NCBI RefSeq assembly: GCF_001613325.1
Contig: NZ_BDCD01000049.1
Span: 1 to 49,449 of the forward strand
Reading direction: 5' to 3'
Origin: Nocardia yamanashiensis NBRC 100130
GTDB lineage: Bacteria; Actinomycetota; Actinomycetes; Mycobacteriales; Mycobacteriaceae
Length of the DNA stretch: 49,449 nt
Shown: piece by piece, positions 8,336 to 16,432 of the stretch
Layout of the letters: each line of letters opens with the position of its first letter
Position numbering within the stretch: position 1 is the stretch's first letter
The notes under the pieces: generated by a model
Told to the model about the DNA's origin: nothing
What the model saw: the letters and a program-made list of their open reading frames with translations, nothing else
The model's database searches: none
Program-made: the position numbers and the translations under genes

Positions 8336-9775
8336 TCACAGGGTTTTCCGTGAGTGATCGCGGGTGGCGAGGACGGAGCTGAGGACGCCGAGTGCGGTGA
8401 GGGCGGCGATTCCCACGGCCATCAGGCGCACCGAGTGGACCGGGGAGCTGTCACCGAGGCGGATGAGGGTGCCGGCGAGGGCGGAGGTGACCGTGTAGGC
8501 GATGAGCTGGGTGGTGTTGAGGGCGGCTGCTGCTTTCGCGCCTTCGGCGGGATCTGTGGTGCTGCTCATGGCTGCGATGCTCAGGTGCGGGAAGGCCAGG
8601 CCGATACCTACACCGGCGAGGAAAAGTGCTGCTGCCCAGCCGATTACCGACGGCGTTCCAGCGTGGGCGGTTTGGAGCAGGGCGTAGGTGAGGAGCCCGG
8701 CGGTGAGCATGAGCGGGGCGAGGCGGATGGCGCGGCGTGCCGCCGTGGGGCCGAGGCCGACGCTGAAGAGCTGGGCGACCACCCAGCCGACGGACAGGGC
8801 CGCGCCGAGCAGGCCGGCGATGAGCGGGGTGAGGCCGCCCAGTTCCTGGCCGAACAGCGGGACGAAGTTCTCGACCATGACGCCGGCGCACAGGGCGGCG
8901 ACGGTGAGATACACCCATTTGAGCGGGTTTCCGCGGGTGTAGGTGAGGCGGGGTAGTACCCGGATCGGGCGGTTGGCCTCGGCGAGGAGGAAGGCGGCCA
9001 CCAGGAGTCCGCCTGCCGCCAGTGCGATCACGGTCGGCAGACCCGGTGATACGGCGGAGCTCAGGCTGAACGCGCCCGCACCGAGGGTGAGCAGGGAGAG
9101 TGACAGCACCGGGATCGGCGTGCGGTCGGCGGTGGTATCGGTCTTGCGCGGCAGGGCTTTCCGGGTGAGCGCGGTCAGGATCACCGCCACGGCGGCGAGC
9201 AGCGCGTAAGCCCATCGCCACAGGCCCAGTTCGGCGAACAGGCCGCCCAGGGCGGGGCCGATCAAGGTTCCTACGCCCCACATGGCCGAGATCAAGCCCG
9301 CCGCCCGGCCCCAAAGCTGTTCGGGGAGGGCAGTTCTGATGACCGCGTAGCCCAGCCCGGCCAGGAGCCCGCCCCCGAAGCCCTGCACGATACGGCCCGC
9401 GATCAGCAACTCCATCGACGGGCTCGAAGCGTTGATCACCGCGCCCGCCGCGAACACCAGGTAGCCCACCACGTAGGCGGTCATCGCGCCCGACGCCCCG
9501 AGAATCCGGCTGACCAGCATGGAGGCGATGACCGCGGCCATCAGGAACCCGGTCGCCACCCACGCGTAATACCGTGCGCCGCCGATGTCTTCGACGATCG
9601 AGGGCATGAGCGCGGCGGTGAAGTAGAGGTTCATGGCGTACAGCGCCACCCCGCCCGCCAGGATCGACACCGACGCCAGGTACCGCCCGGAGAACAATTC
9701 ACCCCAGGTGCCCGCGCCCGCGCTCGCCGGTGCGTCGTCCGCTGCCGCTGCGTTTTCCGTCTGGATCTCGGTCAC
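8336..9775 (-). CDS. MFS multidrug efflux transporter, SoxR-regulated
   Basis: This 479-residue polytopic protein has about 14 hydrophobic helices and the MFS signatures GRIVQGFGGGLLAGLGYAV in helix 4-5 and GPALGGLFAELGLWRW in helix 5-6, as in DHA2/EmrB-type drug-proton antiporters. The GTG at 9775 is chosen because a MerR-type promoter ends 8 bases before it, giving an almost leaderless message. The frame upstream of it runs through the promoter. It is divergent from soxR with a SoxR box between them, so it is probably induced by redox-active compounds that it then exports. Confidence 0.85.
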   Translation of the reverse strand: MTEIQTENAAAADDAPASAGAGTWGELFSGRYLASVSILAGGVALYAMNLYFTAALMPSIVEDIGGARYYAWVATGFLMAAVIASMLVSRILGASGAMTAYVVGYLVFAAGAVINASSPSMELLIAGRIVQGFGGGLLAGLGYAVIRTALPEQLWGRAAGLISAMWGVGTLIGPALGGLFAELGLWRWAYALLAAVAVILTALTRKALPRKTDTTADRTPIPVLSLSLLTLGAGAFSLSSAVSPGLPTVIALAAGGLLVAAFLLAEANRPIRVLPRLTYTRGNPLKWVYLTVAALCAGVMVENFVPLFGQELGGLTPLIAGLLGAALSVGWVVAQLFSVGLGPTAARRAIRLAPLMLTAGLLTYALLQTAHAGTPSVIGWAAALFLAGVGIGLAFPHLSIAAMSSTTDPAEGAKAAAALNTTQLIAYTVTSALAGTLIRLGDSSPVHSVRLMAVGIAALTALGVLSSVLATRDHSRKTL

Positions 9776-9783
9776 GCTTCGAT

Positions 9784-9814
9784 ACGCTAGAACTTCAAGT
9801 TCACTTGAAGTCAA
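9784..9814 (-). promoter_or_regulatory. MerR-type promoter of the MFS gene, 19-base spacer
   Basis: On the minus strand, -35 TTGACT (9809-9814) and -10 TAGCGT (9784-9789) are separated by exactly 19 bases. This is the over-long spacing that MerR-family activators correct by untwisting DNA. The SoxR box fills the spacer. Transcription should begin at or a few bases before the GTG start. Confidence 0.8.
9793..9810. promoter_or_regulatory. SoxR box
   Basis: The perfect palindrome CTTCAAGT-TC-ACTTGAAG closely matches the known SoxR operator (CCTCAAGTTNACTTGAGG). It lies between soxR and the MFS gene, inside the 19-base promoter spacer. Confidence 0.9.
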
Positions 9815-9824
9815 GGGAGCGGTT

Positions 9825-10295
9825 TTGGCACAGACACCCACCGATCTGCTGACCATCGGCGAACTCGCGCAGCGGGCAGGGGTGGCCACGTCGGCGGTCC
9901 GGTTCTACGAAGATCAGGGGCTGATCACCTCGGTGCGCACCTCGGGTAATCAGCGCCGCTATCCACGGCATGTGCTGCGCCGGTTGTCGCTGGTGCTGTT
10001 CGCCAAGCGGCTCGGCATCCCGCTCGCGGAGGTCGCCGAGGTGTTCGCGACGCTGCCGGAGGATCACATGCCGAGCAAACGCGACTGGGATCGCATCTCG
10101 CGGCGCTGGCGCGACCACCTCGAGGCGCGCCGACGCGAAATCGAGCAGCTGCAAAGGGAATTGACCGATTGCATCGGCTGCGGATGCCTGTCGCTGCGCC
10201 GCTGCTATGTGCTCAATCCGGCCGACGCGCTGGCCGCGCGCGGGGCGGGACCGCAGCGGTTGCTGCATCCCGAGGACGACGAACCGTCACGGTGA
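9825..10295 (+). CDS. soxR: Redox-sensing transcriptional regulator SoxR
   Basis: This 156-residue MerR-family protein has an N-terminal HTH (LTIGELAQRAGVATSAVRFYE), a coiled-coil dimer helix, and the SoxR cluster motif with Cys116, Cys119, Cys121 and Cys127 (CxxCxCx5C) that binds [2Fe-2S]. The cysteine spacing and positions match E. coli SoxR almost exactly. The only start that gives a normal N-terminus is TTG at 9825, preceded by GGGAGC. In actinobacteria SoxR usually answers redox-active metabolites such as quinones and phenazines rather than controlling soxS, and the divergent efflux gene fits that. The stop overlaps the convergent MerR-type gene by a few bases. Confidence 0.93.
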   Translation: MAQTPTDLLTIGELAQRAGVATSAVRFYEDQGLITSVRTSGNQRRYPRHVLRRLSLVLFAKRLGIPLAEVAEVFATLPEDHMPSKRDWDRISRRWRDHLEARRREIEQLQRELTDCIGCGCLSLRRCYVLNPADALAARGAGPQRLLHPEDDEPSR

Positions 10296-10991
10296 CCGCT
10301 CCGCGTCGAGGGCGGTGAGGTAGGCGTCGAGCCGGGCGGCACCGGCGATCAGGTTGCGGCCGCGCGCGTTCAGCCGGTCCTGCCAGGCGTCAAGGAAGAC
10401 GCTCAGGGCCTCGGTCCCGCCCGCGGCGCGCAGCGAATCGAGGAACTGCGCGACATGCGACAGCGGGTAGCCGCCGCGCCGGAGTTGCCGGGCGATCTCG
10501 GCATCGCGCACACAGTCCGGGCCGTACAGGCGGTATCCGGTGGCCCGGTCGCGGCCCGGGTGCAGAATGCCTTCGGTTTCCCAGGTGCGCAGCGTCGCCG
10601 GATGCAATCCGAGCCGGCGGGCGAGTTCGCCCACGGTCAGCGGCGGGCCCGGCACGGGCGTGGGCGCGGAACTCGACAGCGCGCTCAATGCGGCCGCGAC
10701 CTCGGTACGGGTCCCGCGTTCGGCGAGCAGTTCCACATGGGTGGAATCGATGAGGCGATAGGCGGATTCGGTATCGCCGCGATTGACCGCCCGCATGATG
10801 TCGACGGCACGCTGATGCCCGTGCCCGCCGCGCAAGGCGAGGAAGGCGCGCAGCGCGTGCGCGTGCACGGGCGTGTAGAGCCGGTAGCCGGAGCCAGAGC
10901 GCGCGGTCGGCGGTAGCACTCCGGCCTCGTCGTAATTGCGGATCGCCTGGGCGGACAATCCGTGTTCCCGGGCCAGGTCGATGGGGCGCAG
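10287..10991 (-). CDS. Double-HTH MerR-family regulator, probable CTG start
   Basis: The protein has two MerR-type winged-helix domains in tandem: the first from residue 1 (RPIDLAREHGLSAQAIRNYDEAG) and the second near residue 115 (LTVGELARRLGLHPATLRTWETEG). This is a known but uncommon arrangement. The frame has no ATG or GTG upstream of the first HTH. The only codon that gives a complete HTH and is correctly spaced from GGAGG is a CTG at 10989-10991. A TTG at 10958 would cut the recognition domain in half. It is divergent from the erythromycin-esterase-like gene and probably controls it. Product is 234 residues with the CTG start. Confidence 0.78.
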   Translation of the reverse strand: MRPIDLAREHGLSAQAIRNYDEAGVLPPTARSGSGYRLYTPVHAHALRAFLALRGGHGHQRAVDIMRAVNRGDTESAYRLIDSTHVELLAERGTRTEVAAALSALSSSAPTPVPGPPLTVGELARRLGLHPATLRTWETEGILHPGRDRATGYRLYGPDCVRDAEIARQLRRGGYPLSHVAQFLDSLRAAGGTEALSVFLDAWQDRLNARGRNLIAGAARLDAYLTALDAERSP

Positions 10992-11071
10992 GTTATGCCT
11001 CCGTTTGAGTGTTTAAGCAGTAAATATCAGGTCATCGTCGGCGAAGTTTCACTCGATTCTTCAACGATAGC

Positions 11072-11092
11072 CTCGAAGGTAGTTCCTTCGAG
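11072..11092. promoter_or_regulatory. Inverted repeat overlapping the esterase ribosome site, candidate operator
   Basis: CTCGAAGG-TAGTT-CCTTCGAG has perfect 8-base arms. Its right end abuts the GAAGGGG ribosome site of the 11105 gene. It could be the operator of the divergent double-HTH MerR protein or an mRNA hairpin that masks the ribosome site. Confidence 0.5.
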
Positions 11093-11104
11093 AAGGGGTT
11101 ATTC

Positions 11105-12322
11105 ATGCCTGTGACCACCGCACTGCGCGATATCGCACGACAACTGGACGACACGGCGAGCCTGAGCCGGGCCCTCGATGCCCTGCTCACCGCACGCACC
11201 GAACCGCCCGCACTGCTCGGACTGGGCGAGCCGACCCACGGGATCGTGGCTTTTCCCTTGCTGCGCAACGAGATCCTCGCGCTGCTCGCCGAGCGCGGCT
11301 ACCGGTCCATCCTGCTGGAGACCGATTTCTTCGCCGCCGCCCTCGTCGACGACTACGTGAACGGCGCTCCGGGCGATATCGACGAAGTCCTGGAGACCGG
11401 ATTCAGTCACCGGTTCGGGGCCGTGCCGGGCAACCGCGAACTGGTCGAATGGCTGCGCGCCCACAATGCCGAACGCGCACCCGCCGACCGGATTCGCTTC
11501 TACGGCTTCGAAGCTCCGGTCGAGTACGCCGCCGCGCCGAGCCCGCGGCGCGCATTGACGGCGGTCCTCGACCTGCTGCCCGCCGCCCTCCGGCCCGCAT
11601 CGATCGGCGATATGGCTGCCCTGCTCGGCGCGGACGGCGACTGGTCCAACCCGGACGCCATGTACGACGCGACCGCCTCCATCGGCGGATCCGAGCGCGC
11701 CCGCGCCCTGCGCGTCATCGCCGACGACCTGGCCAGCGCCCTGCGTCGCGCCGCCCCGGCCTTGTCCGCCGCCGATCCGCAGGGTTACGACCTGGCGGTC
11801 GCGCACGCCCGCACCGCCCTGGGCCTGCTGCGCTATCACGCGGCCATGGCCGCCCCCGGCCCCGATCGGATGGCGCACCTGCTGAGCGTGCGCGCCGAGA
11901 TGATGACCGAGAACATCCTCGCCGTCCTGACCCGGGAACAGCGGCGCGGACCCAGCCTGGCGTTCGCGCACAACGTGCATCTGCTGCGCGGCAACTCCCG
12001 CATGCCGATGGGCGAGGCGGACGTGAACTGGTGCGGCGCAGGCGCTCTCGTCGGCCACGCGCTGGGTGCGCGGTACCTGTCCGTGGCCACCGACGCCGCT
12101 CCCGTCGCCGAGCCGAACACCCTCCAGAGCTACCTGGCCGCGGCAACGAACCGCCGCGCCCTGTTCACCGCCGCGGATCTGCGCGCCGCACTCCCCCACT
12201 CACTCGACACGAGCAAACCGTTCCTGCAAGGCCACATCCCCCTCCAGCCGGAGGAACTGTCGGGCTGCGACGCCGTCGTCTTCCTCGCCGACACCGACGG
12301 CAAACGGCATCAGTACTGGTGA
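11105..12322 (+). CDS. Erythromycin esterase family protein
   Basis: The protein has 405 residues. The motif GLGEPTHG (Glu42, His45), LLETDFF (Glu72) and FAHNVHL (His289, His292) reproduce the active-site layout of EreB-type esterases (His46, Glu74, His285 and His288 in EreB, from memory). The family hydrolyses macrolide lactone rings or other esters. Many environmental members have unknown substrates, so macrolide resistance is only a possibility. Start is ATG with GAAGGGG upstream. A divergent regulator and a palindrome at the ribosome site suggest induction by a small molecule. Confidence 0.82.
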   Translation: MPVTTALRDIARQLDDTASLSRALDALLTARTEPPALLGLGEPTHGIVAFPLLRNEILALLAERGYRSILLETDFFAAALVDDYVNGAPGDIDEVLETGFSHRFGAVPGNRELVEWLRAHNAERAPADRIRFYGFEAPVEYAAAPSPRRALTAVLDLLPAALRPASIGDMAALLGADGDWSNPDAMYDATASIGGSERARALRVIADDLASALRRAAPALSAADPQGYDLAVAHARTALGLLRYHAAMAAPGPDRMAHLLSVRAEMMTENILAVLTREQRRGPSLAFAHNVHLLRGNSRMPMGEADVNWCGAGALVGHALGARYLSVATDAAPVAEPNTLQSYLAAATNRRALFTAADLRAALPHSLDTSKPFLQGHIPLQPEELSGCDAVVFLADTDGKRHQYW

Positions 12323-12391
12323 CAGCCCCTTTCGGCCCGGCCGCCGCCGCACCTCACCGAACTTGTCTGTGCGCACTGCCAGACTCTGGGC

Positions 12392-14056
12392 ATGCGATGG
12401 GCGGTGGCCGAAACCGAGGACGGGGGCGCACGACTGTGCCCGCTCGGCCCCGACGGCCGTGCGGCGGGGCCGATACTGCACGAGCCGTCGCTCGCCGAGG
12501 CGGTGCGGTCGCGGCCGGAGGTGGAGCGCTGGGTGTGGCGGTCCACCTCCGATATCTATCGCCGGCTCCTGTCCGCCGGGGTGCGGGTCGAGCGCTGCTA
12601 TGACGTCGAAGCCGCCGAATCGCTGCTGATCGGGCATGCGGAAGGCCAATCGGGACAGGCGCGTTCGCTCGCCGCCGCCTGGGCCCGGCTGCATCAGCTA
12701 CCGGTCCCGCCCGACGCCCCGCTGCGCGCCGCCGACGCCCAGCCGTCACTGTTCGAGTCCGGCCCGGTGCCGCTACCTCCCGGCACCGACGAATTCACCG
12801 CGCTGCTCGAGGTTTACGCCGGACAGGTCGCCCGCACCGCCCGCACCGAGCACCCGGATCGCATGCGGCTGCTGCTGGCCTCGGAATCGGCGGGCATGCT
12901 GGTCGCGGCCGAGATGTCGCGCGCCGGTATCCCCTGGCGCGCCGACGTGCACCGCGACCTCCTGGACGACATGCTGGGCGAACGCATTTCCGGCGATACC
13001 GAACCCCGGCGCATGGCGGAACTGGCCGAGGAGGTCTCGCGCGCGTTCGGTCCCGGCGTGCGGGTGCGGCCCGATCTGCCCCAGGACATCATCAAGGCGT
13101 TCGCGCGCGCCGGAATCACCCTGTCCTCCACCAGGAAATGGGAACTCCAGGAAGTCGACCATCCCGCGGTCGCGCCGCTGCTGGCCTACAAATCGCTGTA
13201 CCGCCTCTACACCGCGCACGGCTGGTCCTGGCTCGAGCAGTGGGTGCACGAGGGCCGCTTCCGTCCCGAATACCTGCCCGGCGGCACCGTCACCGGCCGC
13301 TGGACCACCAATGGCGGTGGGGCGCTGCAGATTCCGAAGATCGTGCGCAAGGCCATCCGCGCCGATCCGGGCTGGCTGCTGGTGGTGGCCGACGCCGGGC
13401 AGATGGAACCCCGGGTGCTGGCCGCCATCTCCCGCGACCCCGGCCTGATGGAGGTGGCCGGCCGCGGCGACGACCTGTACGCGGATCTGGCCGCGCGCGG
13501 TTTCGGCGGCGATCGCGCCCAGGCCAAGATCGCGCTGCTGGGCGCGATCTACGGACAGACCTCCGGCGACGCCCTCACCCATATGGCCGAACTCCGCCGC
13601 CGCTACCCCGCCGCCGTCGCCTATGTGGACGACGCGGCGGCCGCGGGTGAGGAGGGCCGCCTGGTCCGAACCTGGTTCGGCCGCACCTGCACACCCGCGG
13701 GCGCGGCCTTCGACCAGGTCGATCACGATGCGCCCGCGAGCTACGGCAGTTCGCCCCGCGCGCGGGCCCGCGGCCGGTTCACCCGCAATTTCGTGGTGCA
13801 GGGCAGCGCCGCCGATTGGACGCTGCTGGTGCTCGCCGGACTGCGGCACGCGCTCGCCCGCGACGGATTGCGGGCCGAGCTGGTCTTCTTCCAGCACGAC
13901 GAGGTCATCGTGCACTGCCCCGCCGAGGAAGCCGAGGCCGTCGCCGCGGCCATCGCGAGCGCGGCCGAGACCGCGGGCCATATCGCCTTCGGCCGTACCC
14001 CGGTCCGCTTCCCGTTCACCACCGCCGTCGTGGAGTGCTACGGCGACGCCAAATAG
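12392..14056 (+). CDS. Family-A DNA polymerase (PolA paralogue, bifunctional exonuclease/polymerase type)
   Basis: This 554-residue protein has a divergent N-terminal region in place of a 5' nuclease and a complete polymerase domain. Motif A reads VVADAGQMEPRVLA (catalytic Asp334), motif B RAQAKIALLGAIYG (Arg375, Lys379, Tyr387), and motif C QHDEVIV (Asp503). The catalytic aspartates and the O-helix residues are kept, although motif A differs from the usual DYSQIELR. It is shorter than PolA (about 900) and belongs to the actinobacterial group annotated as bifunctional 3'-5' exonuclease/DNA polymerase. The N-terminus shows no clear DEDD exonuclease motifs to my eye. A CAGACT hexamer six bases before the ATG suggests a leaderless message. 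Confidence 0.85.
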   Translation: MRWAVAETEDGGARLCPLGPDGRAAGPILHEPSLAEAVRSRPEVERWVWRSTSDIYRRLLSAGVRVERCYDVEAAESLLIGHAEGQSGQARSLAAAWARLHQLPVPPDAPLRAADAQPSLFESGPVPLPPGTDEFTALLEVYAGQVARTARTEHPDRMRLLLASESAGMLVAAEMSRAGIPWRADVHRDLLDDMLGERISGDTEPRRMAELAEEVSRAFGPGVRVRPDLPQDIIKAFARAGITLSSTRKWELQEVDHPAVAPLLAYKSLYRLYTAHGWSWLEQWVHEGRFRPEYLPGGTVTGRWTTNGGGALQIPKIVRKAIRADPGWLLVVADAGQMEPRVLAAISRDPGLMEVAGRGDDLYADLAARGFGGDRAQAKIALLGAIYGQTSGDALTHMAELRRRYPAAVAYVDDAAAAGEEGRLVRTWFGRTCTPAGAAFDQVDHDAPASYGSSPRARARGRFTRNFVVQGSAADWTLLVLAGLRHALARDGLRAELVFFQHDEVIVHCPAEEAEAVAAAIASAAETAGHIAFGRTPVRFPFTTAVVECYGDAK

Positions 14057-14062
14057 CCGCCG

Positions 14063-14302
14063 CTACAGCAGTTCGACCTCGTCGAATTCCACCGTCATGC
14101 GATGCCTGCGCTCGCGCAGCACATTGCCCTCGCGGTGCGCGACGCCCTCACCGAAGTCGATGTGCAGCTGGGCATTACGGGTATCGACACTGAGCACGAC
14201 ACCGCAGATGCCGCTGAAGGGTCCCGCCGGGAAGTAGATGACGTCGCCGGGCCCGAAGTCGGTGGGTATCACGCTGCCACGGTAGTTCAGGACCGGCGGC
14301 AT
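14063..14302 (-). CDS. Stand-alone KOW-domain protein, NusG C-terminal-like
   Basis: This small protein (79 residues from the ATG at 14302, 83 from 14314) contains GDVIYFPAGPFSGICGVVLSVD, which fits the KOW motif of NusG/Spt5, and ends in TVEFDEVELL, resembling the NusG ending VELDFDQVEKL. There is no NusG N-terminal domain. It may bind RNA polymerase partners or ribosomal protein S10 as the NusG KOW domain does, but this is inference. It converges with the polymerase paralogue (7 bases between stops) and is divergent from an AraC gene at almost no distance. Confidence 0.65.
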   Translation of the reverse strand: MPPVLNYRGSVIPTDFGPGDVIYFPAGPFSGICGVVLSVDTRNAQLHIDFGEGVAHREGNVLRERRHRMTVEFDEVELL

Positions 14303-14308
14303 GGCTCG

Positions 14309-14314
14309 TAACAT
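14309..14314 (+). promoter_or_regulatory. -10 element of a leaderless promoter (AraC gene)
   Basis: TAACAT ends six bases before the ATG at 14321, so transcription should begin at the start codon. On the opposite strand CATGTT at the same place can serve the KOW gene, so the two promoters overlap. Confidence 0.6.
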
Positions 14315-14320
14315 GGCGGT

Positions 14321-15166
14321 ATGCCGGTCGAGCCGTTTCGCCTAGCCGGGGCTGTGGTGCAGGTCGCCGTTCCCGCCTGGCCCGCGGACATGCCGGGGGT
14401 CGATATGGCCGGATTCCGCGGGTGGACGGCCGATCCCGTCGAACTGCCGGTGGTGCCGTACCCGGCGGTGACGCTGTTCCTGGATTTCGGTGACGGGCTG
14501 TTCGTCGACGACGCGAGCGGCCGGCAGGTGAACGGGTCGGGCATCGTCGGGCTCGGAGCCACGGGCGTGCGCGGGTCCGGACGGAACATCGACCTGCTGC
14601 AGGTGCGGCTGTCACCGGTGCCGGCGTACGCGATGCTCGGCGGCGCGGCGGCGGGCGCCGAACCGGTGCTGGCCCTCGAGGAGTGCTGGGGACGCGATCT
14701 GTCGATGCTGCGGGAGCGATTGCGGGCGGCCCGGTCCTGGGACGAACGGTTCGTCATCGCTGCGGATGCGGTGAACCGGTCCACGGCGGCGGGGCGGGCG
14801 GTCGATCCGGAAGTGGGGTTCGCGTGGCGGCGAATCACCCGGAGCCGGGGCCGGATTCGCATCGAGCGACTGGCCGAGGAGACCGGGTGGAGCCGCAAAC
14901 GCCTGTGGGCGCGGTTCCGCGCGCAGGTGGGGTTGACGCCCAAACAGGCGGCGCGGCTGGTCCGGTTCGATCATGCGGTGCACCGGCTGGCCGCCGGGCA
15001 TCGCGTGGGAACCGTCTGGGCCGACGGCGGTTACGTCGACCAATCGCACCTCAATCGCGAAACCCTGGCCTTCACGGGATTGACGCCCGCGGCGCTGGCG
15101 CACGCGCCCTGGCTGGCGGTGGATCCGGTGGCCTGGGCCGCCCCCGCTCACACCCGCCCGCACTGA
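14321..15166 (+). CDS. AraC-family transcriptional regulator
   Basis: The protein has 281 residues. The C-terminal third carries the two-HTH AraC domain (RIERLAEETGWSRKRLWARFRAQVG and a second helix pair around GGYVDQSHLNRE, ending FTGLTPAAL). The N-terminal 170 residues form a sensing domain without a recognised motif. The gene seems leaderless. The ligand is unknown. The downstream hydrolase and SDR genes lie 194 bases away on the same strand and are possible targets. Confidence 0.82.
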   Translation: MPVEPFRLAGAVVQVAVPAWPADMPGVDMAGFRGWTADPVELPVVPYPAVTLFLDFGDGLFVDDASGRQVNGSGIVGLGATGVRGSGRNIDLLQVRLSPVPAYAMLGGAAAGAEPVLALEECWGRDLSMLRERLRAARSWDERFVIAADAVNRSTAAGRAVDPEVGFAWRRITRSRGRIRIERLAEETGWSRKRLWARFRAQVGLTPKQAARLVRFDHAVHRLAAGHRVGTVWADGGYVDQSHLNRETLAFTGLTPAALAHAPWLAVDPVAWAAPAHTRPH

Positions 15167-15360
15167 CCGAAACACGGCCGTGCCCGGCGGCGATACCTTG
15201 TCGACGGCGCACCCGGTCATGGTCCGCGCGGGGGGAATTTCGCTCTGGGGCATGACAATCCGCGCCGCGCCGGTCAAGATGATCTTCGGTCTCGACCGAA
15301 CATCGTTGTTGTTTCGACCCGTAGCGCCCCGGCCCCGCCGGACGCGGACAGGAGCGCCCC

Positions 15361-16395
15361 GTGGCAATGTCGCCGCTTCCGGAATCCGGCGGTTGTGTGT
15401 TCGTCGAGGAGATCGGCCACGCCCGCATCGCGACGCGGATCGCGCACCCGGTACTGCGCACCACCCTGCAATCGTTCCTGCGGGCGGGCGCGTGGGTGGC
15501 CGATCGCGGGGACGGGTCCGCGAACCTGGTGTTCCGGGTGACCCGCCTGTCCGAAGCGCCGGCGCGGGTGCTGGGCGCGCCGCGCGAGCTGCGCCGCGAA
15601 CCGGTGGTGTTCGAGCATTTCGACGCCGAATGGCTGTGGACCGCACCGGTTCCCGATCCGCAGGTGCGGCGCGAGGCCGCGATCCTGTACTTCCACGGCG
15701 GGGCGTTCATCGCGGGCGGGCTGAACAGCTACCGCCGCCACACCGCGCGGCTGGGCCGGGAGAGCCGACTGCCGGTGCTGAGCGTCGACTACCGTCAGCT
15801 GCCCGACGCCCACCCGAACGAGAGCCTCGACGACGCGCTCACCGCCTACCGGCATCTGCTGGCCGAGGGTTTCGCGCCCGAGCAGCTGATCGTGGCCGGT
15901 GATTCGGCGGGCGGCGGGCTGGCGCTGCGGCTGGCCCTCACACTGCGCGATCTCGGCCTGCCGCTGCCGGCCGGGCTCTCGGTCACCTCGCCGTGGGCGA
16001 ACTTCGACTCGACCGCCCGTGACGCGCACCCGAATTCGAACGCCGACGCCGTGCTCCCGGCATCCGGACCCGATATGGTGGTGCGCCGCGGTATCGCGCG
16101 GGACGGCGTGCTGGATCCGGCGTGGTCGGTGGTGAACCACGACTTCACCGGACTGCCGCCGATCCTGCTGCAGATCGGCTCGCGGGAAATGCTGCTCGCG
16201 GACGCCTTCGAGATCGCGGACCGCTGTGAGGAAGCCCGGGTGCCGCTGCGCCTGCAGATCCGCCCCAGCGCCCCGCACACCCTGATCCATCTCGGCGCGG
16301 ACGTGCTCGCCGACGGCCGGGACGCCGCCCGCGACGCCGCCGAATTCCATCGTGCGATGATCGAGGCCGGGCAGGACGGGCGCAGCGTCGCCTGA
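15361..16395 (+). CDS. Hormone-sensitive-lipase-type alpha/beta hydrolase
   Basis: The protein has 344 residues. It has the HSL-family oxyanion motif FHGGAF (111-116), nucleophile elbow GDSAGG (Ser182), an acidic region near residues 276-281 and a C-terminal His region (306-310). Such enzymes hydrolyse short acyl esters. GTG start with GGAG upstream; ATG at 15367 is an alternative. It is followed after 37 bases by an SDR gene in the same direction, so an ester or lactone may be processed by the pair. Confidence 0.83.
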   Translation: MAMSPLPESGGCVFVEEIGHARIATRIAHPVLRTTLQSFLRAGAWVADRGDGSANLVFRVTRLSEAPARVLGAPRELRREPVVFEHFDAEWLWTAPVPDPQVRREAAILYFHGGAFIAGGLNSYRRHTARLGRESRLPVLSVDYRQLPDAHPNESLDDALTAYRHLLAEGFAPEQLIVAGDSAGGGLALRLALTLRDLGLPLPAGLSVTSPWANFDSTARDAHPNSNADAVLPASGPDMVVRRGIARDGVLDPAWSVVNHDFTGLPPILLQIGSREMLLADAFEIADRCEEARVPLRLQIRPSAPHTLIHLGADVLADGRDAARDAAEFHRAMIEAGQDGRSVA

Positions 16396-16432
16396 ACCGC
16401 CCGGCCGGCCGGTTCCGAGCAGAGAGGCTCGC

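Noticed and set aside
10958..10958. TTG at this position as start of the double-HTH MerR gene
   Set aside because: It would remove the first helix of the N-terminal HTH and has no ribosome site, whereas the CTG upstream has both.
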